From positions 1 to 64,000 of the forward strand of contig NZ_FOOX01000010.1 of NCBI RefSeq assembly GCF_900113335.1: a stretch of 64,000 bases of DNA, written 5' to 3'. This document shows positions 50,455 through 59,970 of this stretch, piece by piece. This stretch comes from Desulfotruncus arcticus DSM 17038 (lineage in GTDB: Bacteria; Bacillota; Desulfotomaculia; Desulfotomaculales; Desulfallaceae). The translations under genes and the position numbers were made by a program. Every line of letters starts with the position of its first letter. Within the stretch, counting starts at the first letter, position 1. The notes under the pieces are model-generated. The model saw nothing but the letters and a program-made list of their open reading frames with translations. It searched no databases and was not told where the DNA came from.

Positions 50455-50821
50455 CGTAATGACCTACGCTACAACCATTACGAATATCTGCGCAACCCAT
50501 GACAACCTTTCGGCTGCCATGAACCGTTACGACACCCGCAATGATCTTTGCTCGACCATTATGGATATCTATAGAGCTTGCAACGATCTCTCGACCGCTG
50601 CAAACCCAATGTTAAATTATCAATACCCATAATGATCTTAGCTCGACCGGTAAACATCCCTTGTGACCGCGTTACAATCGTTCGGACTGTAAAACAGCCT
50701 GCCGGAACACTTACCGATCTTCCCGCCGGCTAATACCGAACCATTTTGATCCGGCATTAACCTTTGGCCGGCTATTACAGAGCCAGTGGAGACCCTGTAA
50801 TAATCTTGGCTCGGCCATTAC
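50455..50821. repeat. Array of short hairpins with common loop and changing stems
   Basis: Non-coding region. Hairpins: CGTAATG/CATTACG (50455-50482), TTGCA/TGCAA (50578-50603), TTACA/TGTAA (50672-50692), GTAAT/ATTAC (50797-50821), and weaker CAATG/CATTA (50539-50561). Loops are 11-16 bases. The loop motif ATCTTnGCTCGrCC occurs at about 50542, 50633 and 50802, and diluted forms occur in the others. Stem sequences change while pairing is kept. No open reading frame fits. Nothing else is recognised from 50822 to 51020. Confidence 0.55.
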
Positions 50822-51020
50822 GAACCTTACGCTAAATAGTATGACCATAAAAACGTGAATTATAGCAGTAAATATCTACTGCGATGGAAACATACTCCGT
50901 AACGGCAAGCCGGTGGTTCATAAAATTGAGTGGACCACGCTCAATCTTTTAATATGCAACTAGGAATTATCCCAATTTCGGCGAATTTTAACGTTAGTTT
51001 GTAAAGAGGAGATATTTATT

Positions 51021-52619
51021 TTGAACAGGGTTTATCTTATTATCCTGCTGATTTTCGGAACACTGGTTGCGGGTTCGCATATTTCTATGCCAACCTTCAC
51101 TGACCAGGCAACTTTAATCATATTTAAAATTCTTTTTGTTTTGATAGCTGCTATGCTTGTGGTTATAGCAATCCTATTGTCTAACATTGCAATGAGAAAA
51201 AAAGTTGAAAAGCAACTAACTTTTAATGAAGCCCTATTGCGACTGGCAACGGGTTCGTCCCCTTATGCCATGATTGTTTTAAACGAGCATACAGGTAATA
51301 TTTTATACTTTAACCGGCAGTTTTGCAGAACCTGGAGCCTTGAACACGTAATAAACCAAGACGGTCCAATTCCCGAACAACTCACCGGCAACATAATCTC
51401 GCACTGCAATGCCCAAATAGCCAAGGACACGCCGGTATTTATAGAAACCGTAAGCAATCATAGTATAATCGAAGATGAAGTGATGCTACTGGACGGCAGA
51501 TTACTACGAAGATTTTCAACGCCAATTTATAATGAACTAAAAAACTATTACGGCAGGTTTTACATTTTTGAAGACATCACTGAACAAAAACGCGAGCTGG
51601 AAGAGATTAGACACTTTAGTTTTCATGACAAAGTGACCAAACTTTATAACCGGGCCTATTTTGAAGAGCAGTTAAAGCGCCTGGATACAATCAGGCAGCT
51701 TCCGTTAAGCATAATTTTAGGTGACGCCAATGGCTTAAAATTGGTTAATGATACTTTTGGTCATAAAGTAGGGGACCAGTTGCTGGCAACGCTTGCCCAA
51801 ATCCTCGTTAATTCCTGCCGGCAAGAAGATATTATCGCCCGCTGGGGCGGAGACGAATTCGCCATCCTGCTGCCTAAAACTACAGCCCGGGAAACCGAAA
51901 AAATATGCCGGCGCATAACAAAGGCTTGCAACGAGATACAGGACAGTCCCATACCGATCAGCATTGCCCTGGGACAGAGCACCAAGGAGCACCCGGAAAC
52001 TGATATGCAAAGTGTAATTAAAGCCGCGGAGGACCGGATGTATCAATGTAAACTATCTGTAAGCAGAGCCGTTGGCAGCACATTTTTATCAACCCTGATA
52101 AAAACAATGAATGATAAAACATACGATACAGAAGACCACATTCAACGGCTCAAAGAGCTTGCTCTGCAAGTGGGCCAAAGCTTTAACCTGCCGCAAAATG
52201 AATTAAACAACCTCGTCCTCCTGGCCGAATTGCATGATATCGGCAACGTTGCATTGGATAATGAAGCATTAAATAAAACTTCCTCTTTATCTCCGGTGGA
52301 ATGGCAATCAATCCAACGGCACCCGGAAATTGGCTGCCGGATTGTAAATATATTACCGGACATACCGCATATAGCAGAGGCAATTCTAGCTCATCACGAA
52401 CAATGGGACGGCAAGGGATACCCCCGCGGCCTGAAGGGGGAAGAGATCCCTTATATTTCGCGCATACTGGCAATCATCCATGCTTACGACGTTATGACGC
52501 ACGGCCGTCCTTATCAACAGAAAATGACCGGAGTAGAGGCCCTGGCTGAACTAAAGAAATGCGCAGGCACCCAATTTGACCCCGGTCTGGTTAATGCTTT
52601 TTTAAAAATCATAAATTAA
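51021..52619 (+). CDS. Membrane GGDEF/HD-domain signalling protein
   Basis: A 532-residue protein: two N-terminal helices, a PAS-like domain, a GGDEF domain (RWGGDEFAILLPKT) and an HD-GYP-like domain (LAELHDIGN, HHEQWDGKGYPRGLKG, RPYQ). It could both make and degrade cyclic di-GMP. The canonical HDIGK reads HDIGN, which may weaken the phosphodiesterase. A TTG start is used with AGAGGAGAT upstream. It is followed 8 bp later by the convergent PhoH-like gene. Confidence 0.9.
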   Translation: MNRVYLIILLIFGTLVAGSHISMPTFTDQATLIIFKILFVLIAAMLVVIAILLSNIAMRKKVEKQLTFNEALLRLATGSSPYAMIVLNEHTGNILYFNRQFCRTWSLEHVINQDGPIPEQLTGNIISHCNAQIAKDTPVFIETVSNHSIIEDEVMLLDGRLLRRFSTPIYNELKNYYGRFYIFEDITEQKRELEEIRHFSFHDKVTKLYNRAYFEEQLKRLDTIRQLPLSIILGDANGLKLVNDTFGHKVGDQLLATLAQILVNSCRQEDIIARWGGDEFAILLPKTTARETEKICRRITKACNEIQDSPIPISIALGQSTKEHPETDMQSVIKAAEDRMYQCKLSVSRAVGSTFLSTLIKTMNDKTYDTEDHIQRLKELALQVGQSFNLPQNELNNLVLLAELHDIGNVALDNEALNKTSSLSPVEWQSIQRHPEIGCRIVNILPDIPHIAEAILAHHEQWDGKGYPRGLKGEEIPYISRILAIIHAYDVMTHGRPYQQKMTGVEALAELKKCAGTQFDPGLVNAFLKIIN

Positions 52620-52626
52620 TAATTTT

Positions 52627-53946
52627 TTAGGCTAAAAGTTGAACGCCCAAAGCCGCCAGCCGGCTGCGTTCGGTTTTGCACAACGAAACATGAGCATATA
52701 ATTCATTACCCTTAAACCTGTCTATCAGTGTCACAAAACCATTGTTTTGAGCAGATAACCTGCAGTTGTCAATCTGCTGGATATCACCGATGATAATAAG
52801 TTTTGTCCCCTCACCTGCTCTGGTGATAATCGTTTTTATATTTTCCTTGGTCAGGTTTTGAGCCTCGTCAATTATTATCCACTGCTGTGGAATTGAACGC
52901 CCCCTGATGTAAGTCAGCGCCTCCAGATCAATGTATCCTTCCTGCATGAATGATTTCAGTTTTTCAGCAGGTGTGGAAGATGCTCCATACTTGGATGAAG
53001 TGAAATTTCGAATCAAATATTGCAAATTGTCAAAAATAGCTCCCATCCAGGGACTTATTTTTTCATCCTTGGACCCCGGCAAAAAACCAATATCATGTCC
53101 ATGAGGTATTAAAGCCCGCGATACCACCAGGTTGCTGTATCGCTGCAAGTTAACCACCTGATGAAGTCCGGCGGCTAAAGCAAGCAAAGTCTTGCCGGTA
53201 CCGGCCGGCCCCATGAGGGTGACCAAATGGATATCGGGATTTAACAGAGCATCTATTGCAAAATGCTGTTCAATGTTGTCTTTAATCGGATTGATACCAA
53301 ATATATTCATTTCTCTGCATAGAGGAAATATTTTTCTTGCCCGTTTATTATACCTGCCCAGGTTTTTTCCTCCTGTTTCATCCTTCATGACCAGATACTG
53401 GTTATCTAATAATTTATCTGACTCATACTCGATCATATTGTGCTGGTAGAATTGCTGTATTTCATCACTGTTGATGCTAATAGCCACCCAACCCTGATAA
53501 AGTATTTCGGGATCTACTTTTTCCACAACATAATTTTCAACGCAGATCCCCAGCGCATCAGCAAGAATACGCACGCACATATCCTGGGTAACCAGGGATA
53601 CTTCCCTGGCTTGTTCCCCTAATCCTTTGGCTACCCCGATTATACGCGTGTCGACCTTGTCTTTGGGCAAAAAAACGGGCAGATCGACATTTAAATGATT
53701 TAATTCAACAGTGATGACATGGCCTGATTCAATAACAACACCCCGATGCAAGTTCGGACGCAAAGCGTCCAGAAACCTGATCGCCTGTCTGGCGCAATAG
53801 CCACGTGAATCATCAAGGTGCTTAAAACCATCCAATTCGTTTATTACCGCCAGTGGTATAACTATATTACATGGTTCCATCGTGTTTAGAATATCGCCGA
53901 TAGGTCTATCAAGAAGCACGTTTGTATCAAGCACCTTTATAATCAT
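52627..53946 (-). CDS. PIN-PhoH fusion ATPase (PhoH2/YlaK-like)
   Basis: A 439-residue protein: N-terminal PIN nuclease domain (KVLDTNVLLDRPIGD with the acidic metal residues; DTRIIGVAKGLGEQ) and a C-terminal PhoH ATPase with Walker A MGPAGTGKTLLALAAGLH and Walker B WIIIDEAQNLT. Such PhoH2 proteins are proposed to be RNA-unwinding nucleases. The name does not imply phosphate control, though the pst regulon is nearby. The 330 bp to the next gene hold no recognisable feature except the terminator at 54232. Confidence 0.93.
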   Translation of the reverse strand: MIIKVLDTNVLLDRPIGDILNTMEPCNIVIPLAVINELDGFKHLDDSRGYCARQAIRFLDALRPNLHRGVVIESGHVITVELNHLNVDLPVFLPKDKVDTRIIGVAKGLGEQAREVSLVTQDMCVRILADALGICVENYVVEKVDPEILYQGWVAISINSDEIQQFYQHNMIEYESDKLLDNQYLVMKDETGGKNLGRYNKRARKIFPLCREMNIFGINPIKDNIEQHFAIDALLNPDIHLVTLMGPAGTGKTLLALAAGLHQVVNLQRYSNLVVSRALIPHGHDIGFLPGSKDEKISPWMGAIFDNLQYLIRNFTSSKYGASSTPAEKLKSFMQEGYIDLEALTYIRGRSIPQQWIIIDEAQNLTKENIKTIITRAGEGTKLIIIGDIQQIDNCRLSAQNNGFVTLIDRFKGNELYAHVSLCKTERSRLAALGVQLLA

Positions 53947-54231
53947 ACCAAACCCCCTAGATGATATTGGACGCAGGCAAACAGGTATTTCTCTTGGGTC
54001 GAATCAGCAAATCCTCAAATAATTCAATTTACCCAATATAATTTTAAAGCCCAAAAGTTAAGAGAGTTTACAGTTAAGGTTAAAGATATCTAAATAAATC
54101 TAAATCATGATCACCTTTAATTAGTCAAAAATTTACCCAATAGCAACAATAACGCAAAAAAGGGTTAACTTTTACCTGCTATTATTTAAAAAGAAAGAAA
54201 AATTACTAGTTCTACCTCTCCCGAATACAAA

Positions 54232-54260
54232 ACCCAACCAGGCGGTTGGGTAATTTTTTA
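54232..54260 (+). terminator. Terminator-like hairpin in the leader of the next gene
   Basis: ACCCAACC at 54232-54239 pairs with GGTTGGGT at 54244-54251, followed by AATTTTTTA. It lies 20 bp before a gene in the same direction, so it may attenuate that gene. Confidence 0.75.
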
Positions 54261-54279
54261 GTTAGGAAGGTGTTTAACG

Positions 54280-54495
54280 TTGAAATGCAAAGAATGTCCA
54301 TATTACCTTAATTCCAAAAAACGTACCGAACCAGGACTGTGCAAGGTAGATTTAAATCCCAGGTGGCCGGGTGAAAATTGTGATTTAGCAATAAATATTT
54401 TACCCAAGCATCCAAACAGCTTAAATAGAAAATCTATGGATGCCAAAGTTATAGATTATACCGGCAGTCCATCAGGCCGATGCTATTTATATTGA
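54280..54495 (+). CDS. 71-residue Cys-rich protein
   Basis: The TTG at 54280 has AGGAAGGTG upstream. The product begins MKCKECPYYLNSKKRTEPGL, followed by LCKVD and ENCDL; four cysteines could bind a metal. Its last residues are SGRCYLY. No family is recognised, but small CxxCPY proteins are common in anaerobic Firmicutes. It is preceded by the terminator-like hairpin. Confidence 0.65.
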   Translation: MKCKECPYYLNSKKRTEPGLCKVDLNPRWPGENCDLAINILPKHPNSLNRKSMDAKVIDYTGSPSGRCYLY

Positions 54496-54517
54496 TGCCA
54501 TTTATATTAAAAAAAAG

Positions 54518-54546
54518 CGGGCAATTGATATAATTCAACATGCCCG
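54518..54546. terminator. Hairpin after the Cys-rich gene
   Basis: GCGGGCA at 54518-54524 pairs with TGCCCGC at 54540-54546. A U run is lacking on the plus strand; preceding A residues would give one on the minus strand. Confidence 0.5.
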
Positions 54547-54564
54547 CAGGAAACATTTATTTAC

Positions 54565-54666
54565 ATGAAAGGAGGTTTGAAAAAGTGTTATATCAATTAT
54601 AGACAACCTTTGTTAACTCCATATTGCTTTCCTGTAAATACTTATCCTATATCATTAAATTTCTAA
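54565..54666 (+). CDS. Doubtful 33-residue frame with embedded ribosome-binding site
   Basis: ATG at 54565 opens 33 codons up to TAA at 54664-54666 and overlaps the end of the convergent regulator gene. Inside it a very strong AAAGGAGGTTTG stands before GTG 54586, which yields only five codons. Either the short leader or the longer peptide may be translated, or neither. Confidence 0.2.
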   Translation: MKGGLKKCYINYRQPLLTPYCFPVNTYPISLNF

Positions 54667-55755
54667 AAAACTTTGGATATCTTCTTCAGGCTCTATTCCC
54701 AGTTCTTCTTGGAGAATTTTTTTGTACCCCATAAAATGACTGATAGCCTTATTTCTTTTGTTTATGTGCTTATACAGCTTTAAAAGAAGCTTTGTCGTAT
54801 CTTCCAGATAAGGATTTTTCTTGAATATTTTTAATAAAATCTCCTCGGCTTGGTCAAATTTTTTATTTTGTATATAAATTTGGGACAATTTCAGCACAAC
54901 CTCAATATAATTCATTAATAGCCGCTCCCGTTCGAGGTCGGCCCACATCCAGTCAACCCCTTCCAGATAATCGCCGCTATAAAGAGCTTCCACCCTTGCC
55001 AGCGCTTCCAGGCTACTCTCACCCTTACTGATTAATTGGATATATTTTTTGAAAAGCAGGACATCGGTCTCAGCCTCTCCCAGTTTCAGCAAATAACTTC
55101 CCTCCACGGCAATCCGTGTTCCGTCAACATCATATTTATCAAGTGTCTTTCTGATATAATAGATGCCGTTATGAAGTTGGTGTATCGCCCGTACCACCTC
55201 GGTATCGGGCCAGATGGCTTCCAATATCTTCTCCTTGGTTACTTCCCTGCCTTCATGATGAAGTAAAAAGGCAAAAAGTTCTTTTGTTTTTTCCGAACGC
55301 CACTTTATCGGCGCCTGCCCCTCCCAGCCGGCTTGGAAATTACCCAGGCAGCTAATTTTGAACTTTTCTCCGGTTATTGGGGATATGGTGTAGTTGTTCT
55401 TTTTTATAATCCTGCTCAGGGTTTTATCAAAGCGCTCTTTTTTAACAGGCTTCAGTATATAGTCCAGGGCGTGAAGTTCAAATGCTTCAATGGCATATTG
55501 ATCATAAGCCGTAACAAAAATCACATCCACCCAGGGGCATTTATCCAGGATTTGTGAAGCAGCGTCAATTCCTTTTAACTGCGGCATATGGATGTCAAGG
55601 AATACAACTTGCGGCTGCAAAGTATTGATCTGATCAATACCTTCCAGAGGATTTATAAACATGCCGACCACTGCAAAGTTGCCGTCCTCTTTGAGCAAGT
55701 ATTCAAGCTCTCTTAAGCTGGGTCTTTCATCATCAATTAAAACAGCTTTGATCAT
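54655..55755 (-). CDS. Response regulator with SARP-like BTAD domain
   Basis: A 366-residue protein: receiver domain (IDDERPSLRELEYLLKED, phospho-Asp in VVFLDIHMPQLKG, Lys in ILKPVKKERF), then a winged-helix segment (REVTKEKILEAIWPDTEVVRAI in two halves) and a bacterial transcription-activation domain of TPR-like helices, as in SARP regulators. No histidine kinase is adjacent. The gene is monocistronic, with a terminator of the neighbour at its start side. Confidence 0.9.
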   Translation of the reverse strand: MIKAVLIDDERPSLRELEYLLKEDGNFAVVGMFINPLEGIDQINTLQPQVVFLDIHMPQLKGIDAASQILDKCPWVDVIFVTAYDQYAIEAFELHALDYILKPVKKERFDKTLSRIIKKNNYTISPITGEKFKISCLGNFQAGWEGQAPIKWRSEKTKELFAFLLHHEGREVTKEKILEAIWPDTEVVRAIHQLHNGIYYIRKTLDKYDVDGTRIAVEGSYLLKLGEAETDVLLFKKYIQLISKGESSLEALARVEALYSGDYLEGVDWMWADLERERLLMNYIEVVLKLSQIYIQNKKFDQAEEILLKIFKKNPYLEDTTKLLLKLYKHINKRNKAISHFMGYKKILQEELGIEPEEDIQSFLEI

Positions 55756-55865
55756 ATTCCGACATCCCCTTTGCTCTTTCCTTGCTCTTTTTTAATTATT
55801 CTTGCAACAAACCTTTTCCTGCCAACAAACCCAACTCTCTTCTCCCGAATATCAAAAATATTTAA

Positions 55866-55898
55866 AAAACCCCCATAGTGTTTAACCACGGGGGTTTT
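55866..55898 (-). terminator. Terminator of the SLH gene
   Basis: AAAACCCCC at 55866-55874 pairs with GGGGGTTTT at 55890-55898, giving a U run on the minus strand. Confidence 0.9.
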
Positions 55899-55917
55899 GG
55901 AGTGATTAACCTATGTC

Positions 55918-57783
55918 CTAAATCAAATCTGCCTGCTGCAGCATTCTCATTATCATGGCCGCAGTCTCAGCCCTGGTGATGTTGTTATCCGGTGCCAGCA
56001 CGCTGTTGCTGCCAACTACTATATTATATTTGATGCATGAAGCAACAGACTTTTTCGCCCAACCGTTAACGCTGTCCTTATCCTTGAACTCGGCCAGTTT
56101 TGCGTCTACGCCGGAACCGGCAATATTGGTGTCCATTCCGGCTAGCTCCATGGCGCGGGCGATCATCGCCATAGCCTCTTCCCTGGAGATAGCCTGGTCA
56201 GGCTTGAAGGTTCCATCCTCATAGCCGCTGACGATGCCGTATTCGCAGGCCGCGCCAACTGCACCGCAGAACCAGTCATTTCCTTTAACATCGCTGAATT
56301 TGTCGGCTGTGCCGCCGGCCTTAAGTCCAAGGGCTCTGCCGACTATGGCGGCAAACTCAGCGCGGGTGATGTCCCGGTCGGGCGCAAAATTATTTTCGTC
56401 TACACCGCCGATAACCAACCTTGAACCCATTTCATTCACGCTGTCCCTGGCCCAGTGATTCTCCACGTCCTTAAAGGTTTTAGAGTGCCATATTACAAAG
56501 TACGTGCTGTTTGTAAGGCAGTTGATTTGGGCGTAATATTTGCCGTCAATGACAATTATTTTGGTGGGTACATGGCTTACGGTACCATCGCTGTTAAGTA
56601 CGACACCCGTGGTAATCTTCTGTGGATCAACACCGTCGGGAATGGCAATGGTCCTTTCAACATAGCCGTTGAACCGGCTGACTTCCACCGTCTTATCGCC
56701 GTAAGTGCAGGTAACCTTGAAATCAACCGGAGGCGCCACAATTGTGTATTCGCCCTTCCTGGCACTGTTTTCAATGATCCGGACAGTCTCCGCGGAACTC
56801 CTGGCTATCTCAATGTTTACCTTAATATCCTGAAGTGCAACCTGTTGGCCGATTTGCCCGGAAACAGCATCTATATTGATCTGTTGGGCCGGCAGAGTGT
56901 AGGTGGCGGCTTCAGTTTTTATTTCCAGCACTGCCTGCTTCTGCTCCATGTTCTTGACCAACTGACCGTTCAGTTCACAAATCACCACATCGGAGTTGGT
57001 ATTGGCAAGTATAGTAACCACGGAGTTATGGCCTTCTATTTCAAGCTTCGGGTCAACCGTGACCGTGGTAACCGTCCGGCCACCTTCTTTTGTGGTTATA
57101 ACTGTGGCGACCTGCTCCCGCTTTTGTCCATCAACTGCAACCTCAACTCCCGGCATAGACTCACGGACATTGTTTCTCCCGCCCTCATCGTATGATGCGG
57201 TGATCACCAGTTTACCGGCCACGGGTGCGGTCAACTCCGCATCCGGCGGGATGTCGAAATGCACCGAAACCCATATGGAATCACCGGCTGCAATGCGTCG
57301 TGACTTGTTAGGGTTGGGCCACGGGAAGGTAGCATGATCCTTTGGCGTAAAATCCTTTACCAAAGTCCGGCTCGACTGGGTGCCAATCAGAATATAATTC
57401 CGGTATGCCCCCATATCCTGCACATTTATGGAAACGTTTATCGACCGGTCTCTTTGATTGATCAACTTGAAAAGCCGGTCAAACTCATAATAGCTGCCCG
57501 GTTGAAAACCAAATGCATTGCCGTCCATGCCTTTGGCAAAGTCAAAATGCAGGTTGCCGTCCTCATCCACCCAGGCGTTTTCATCGGCGTACCCGGCCAT
57601 GTTCTTGGTCCCCCCGTCCCATTCAACAGGCCCGTTGCGGGAGGGCTCTAGAGCAAGCCAGCCGGGCACCGTTGCCACCGTTATATCATTGCCAGCCGGC
57701 GCTGCACCGGTACCGGCCTGAACTCCTATTAAACCGGCCGCGGCCAGGAAAAAAATCAACCCCAGTAAAATAAATTTCTTCAA
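55918..57783 (-). CDS. S-layer-homology (SLH) surface protein
   Basis: A 621-residue exported protein: signal peptide MKKFILLGLIFFLAAAGL, a central beta-rich region of about 430 residues without a recognised domain, and three C-terminal SLH domains (FKDVENHWARDSVNEMG; FSDVKGNDWFCGAVGAACEY; FKDKDSVNGWAKKSVASCIK) with the ITRAE motif. SLH domains bind pyruvylated wall polymer. The TTG at 57783 has AGGAGG seven bases upstream and gives the signal peptide; longer frames do not. It belongs with the secreted proteins and signal peptidase that follow. Confidence 0.92.
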   Translation of the reverse strand: MKKFILLGLIFFLAAAGLIGVQAGTGAAPAGNDITVATVPGWLALEPSRNGPVEWDGGTKNMAGYADENAWVDEDGNLHFDFAKGMDGNAFGFQPGSYYEFDRLFKLINQRDRSINVSINVQDMGAYRNYILIGTQSSRTLVKDFTPKDHATFPWPNPNKSRRIAAGDSIWVSVHFDIPPDAELTAPVAGKLVITASYDEGGRNNVRESMPGVEVAVDGQKREQVATVITTKEGGRTVTTVTVDPKLEIEGHNSVVTILANTNSDVVICELNGQLVKNMEQKQAVLEIKTEAATYTLPAQQINIDAVSGQIGQQVALQDIKVNIEIARSSAETVRIIENSARKGEYTIVAPPVDFKVTCTYGDKTVEVSRFNGYVERTIAIPDGVDPQKITTGVVLNSDGTVSHVPTKIIVIDGKYYAQINCLTNSTYFVIWHSKTFKDVENHWARDSVNEMGSRLVIGGVDENNFAPDRDITRAEFAAIVGRALGLKAGGTADKFSDVKGNDWFCGAVGAACEYGIVSGYEDGTFKPDQAISREEAMAMIARAMELAGMDTNIAGSGVDAKLAEFKDKDSVNGWAKKSVASCIKYNIVVGSNSVLAPDNNITRAETAAMIMRMLQQADLI

Positions 57784-57871
57784 ACACTCACCTCCTACTG
57801 GCCAGAATATAGACTGCCGTATAAGGAGCGGCATACAGCAGCTTCACAGTTACTTGAAAAATATAAGGTAT

Positions 57872-57904
57872 AAAAAGCCCCTTTTAATGAAGAGGCTTTT
57901 TATA
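57872..57904 (-). terminator. Terminator of the secreted-protein gene
   Basis: AAAAAGCC and GGCTTTTT form the stem between the two surface-protein genes, with U-rich sequence on the minus strand. Confidence 0.8.
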
Positions 57905-57933
57905 TACTTATTGTTAAGCTGTATTATGTTGGA

Positions 57934-58572
57934 TTACGCCGGTGGAGGAGTTACTGCTTCAGCAGTAACATCTATATCGAAGAATGACAACGCATTTGTT
58001 GCTGAATCTAAGACATTAATCCTTACCCCAATTTCAGCTGTCTCTCCAGGCGCCAGTTTAGCACTTTCATCATTAAAGGTAACAGAATAATAACCCGCTG
58101 AGACTCCTGTATCCTTCCAACCACTATCGTAATCAGTCACACCACGTTCAATGCCCATTATGAAATCAAAGTCAATATTGGTGTCGTTCGTCGTTTCCTT
58201 TTCTGTAACGGTAAGTTGTACAGTGTCCTTAGAGTTGTTTGTAACTTGGAATAAACCATACGCATTGGTATCATCCCACCAGGTGTATACGCTATCCTTT
58301 TGAAGACCATACTGGTCATTATCTCCATCATTCGCATCAAGTCTGCCTTTATTGAAGTTAAAGCTTAAAACATTACTACTTGTATCCACAGTAGCGTCTT
58401 CAAAACCTACATCAGCGCCTACGTGTGTCGCAGTCAGTGCCACCAGCGCAGTATCGGTGGTAGCTACCGCTAATGACGCGGCATTCGACACCGTGGCCGA
58501 GGTGTACGCCCCGGCCGCCATCAGGCAGGATACCGCCAGCAAAGCTATAACCATAAACAACCCTTTCTTCAC
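57934..58572 (-). CDS. Secreted TasA/DUF1102-like protein
   Basis: A 212-residue protein with signal peptide MKKGLFMVIALLAVSCLMAA, then AYTSATVSNAASLAV, a region typical of TasA/camelysin or DUF1102 proteins cut by SipW-like signal peptidases. The mature part is acidic and rich in Asp, Thr and Ser, ending FFDIDVTAEAVTPPPA. The same YTSAxVxNxA segment occurs in the gene at 63620. The GTG start follows AGGAGGT. It is transcribed towards the SLH gene; a terminator lies between. Confidence 0.8.
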   Translation of the reverse strand: MKKGLFMVIALLAVSCLMAAGAYTSATVSNAASLAVATTDTALVALTATHVGADVGFEDATVDTSSNVLSFNFNKGRLDANDGDNDQYGLQKDSVYTWWDDTNAYGLFQVTNNSKDTVQLTVTEKETTNDTNIDFDFIMGIERGVTDYDSGWKDTGVSAGYYSVTFNDESAKLAPGETAEIGVRINVLDSATNALSFFDIDVTAEAVTPPPA

Positions 58573-58798
58573 AATACCGACCTCCTAATATTTTTATATT
58601 TTTTACAATTGACCTAAGCCTCACTGTAATTATAAAGAATCCGCGGTGACCCCACATCACGCCAAGGCATAGTCCGCCCGGGATAAATGGTACCGTATTC
58701 ACTAATCCCGGAGTAGATTAATCCCGTTATACTAAGGTAGAAACATAGTAGCCTGCTTTACCGTAATGACCTTATACTTTAGTACCACTTACAACAAT

Positions 58799-58828
58799 AA
58801 AGAACATCCCCGCCCGGGGATGTTCTTT
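58799..58828. terminator. Terminator after the signal peptidase gene
   Basis: AAAGAACATCCCC at 58799-58811 pairs with GGGGATGTTCTTT at 58816-58828, a 13-bp perfect stem. Between this and the start of the secreted-protein gene (58573-58798) only direct CGGGATTA repeats are seen. Confidence 0.9.
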
Positions 58829-58835
58829 ATATTCT

Positions 58836-59942
58836 CTAAGGAAGCACTTTTTGCGTTACCCGCAATACGCGCCTGCGGACGGCCCGCCTCATTTGCCGGC
58901 GCAGGCGCCTGTCTATTACCGGCCAAAGCACCAGCGGCAAAGCCGGTACCAAGGATACCGCCCCCAAGGTCAGCCAGTAGTTGACCCGGGCCAGGTTGTG
59001 CACCAGCGCCGGCGGCAGCGTGGGCAGAAACACTCCCACATAAACCATGCTTTTATACTTACCCGCCTGTTTCGCCTCCACTGTGGCCACCACTTTTTCT
59101 TTGCTGCCGGGGTTGGTTAAAAACAGGCTTTTGTTGAAGGTGAACTGCGTGTCGGCAGTGGTCACCGAGACAATCATAGGCAAAAACCCGCTGCCCCCCA
59201 CCGTAGCTACATCCCGTTCAATGACATCCCCCTGCTGCATAATGCCCACCGGGCTGCCCATCAGGACGCCCCGGGATGACGGGGACACTTCATACTGAAA
59301 GGTGAGAAAAGAGCTGGCCGCTATCTGGGTGGCAGCAAGTAAAATACAAATGGTCATCCCGGCGGCAGGATAAACGACATAAGCCGGGGTGGTTCCGGAT
59401 TTGCGCCTCCGTTTCCCGCCGTCCTTCAGCTCGGTGATAATCAACAGCAAGCCCACCGCGCCCAGGCATAACGGTAAGGCGTAGGGGCTGTCGTTGTATT
59501 GTTCCACCCACAGAGAGGGGTAGCCCAGCAGCCTGATCCGCAGCTGGTGCTCGCCTAGGGTCACCGCCGCCGCCGCTATATCACCGGGCTGCACCGGTAA
59601 AGTACCGGTGGACTGGTCGGTATGTTCGTTGGCGTCACCCCGGGTAATAAAACCGTCCGCCGGGTTTCCGCCCGTAACCCGGTGCAAGACCCAATTTTGT
59701 CCCGCCAGTCCCCCCTCCCGGGGATGAAAAACGATGATCTCCCCCGCTTTGACCCGGCTGCCGTCCACAGGCTTGATGATTACCACATCACCCCGCTCAA
59801 AGAGCGGGCACATACTGTTGGAACGAATGGGGGCCATTAAAAACGGGCGCTTTAAAACAGCTGTGCCGACGGCGCCGGTGACTATTATACTCAACACCAA
59901 GAGCAATACAGCGCCGATAACTTTCCATGACGTCTTTTCCAT
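58836..59942 (-). CDS. ER-type signal peptidase I (SipW-like) with C-terminal extension
   Basis: A 368-residue protein. The N-terminal membrane helix is followed by IRSNSMCPLFERGDVVIIKP (catalytic Ser) and WVLHRVTGG with His where bacterial enzymes have Lys, and RGDANEHTD; this is the Ser-His ER/archaeal type, as in Bacillus SipW. After a second helix near residue 155 comes a further exported region with VEAKQAGKYKSMVYVGVFLP and a C-terminal helix and basic tail. Its likely substrates are the TasA-like proteins at 57934 and 63620. It is 28 bp from the response regulator. Confidence 0.9.
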   Translation of the reverse strand: MEKTSWKVIGAVLLLVLSIIVTGAVGTAVLKRPFLMAPIRSNSMCPLFERGDVVIIKPVDGSRVKAGEIIVFHPREGGLAGQNWVLHRVTGGNPADGFITRGDANEHTDQSTGTLPVQPGDIAAAAVTLGEHQLRIRLLGYPSLWVEQYNDSPYALPLCLGAVGLLLIITELKDGGKRRRKSGTTPAYVVYPAAGMTICILLAATQIAASSFLTFQYEVSPSSRGVLMGSPVGIMQQGDVIERDVATVGGSGFLPMIVSVTTADTQFTFNKSLFLTNPGSKEKVVATVEAKQAGKYKSMVYVGVFLPTLPPALVHNLARVNYWLTLGAVSLVPALPLVLWPVIDRRLRRQMRRAVRRRVLRVTQKVLP

Positions 59943-59970
59943 CGTTTAATAGACTCCTTTGGCCAGAGTA

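Noticed and set aside
56455..57195. 246-codon open frame opposite the SLH gene
   Set aside because: Antisense shadow of a protein with signal peptide and SLH domains.
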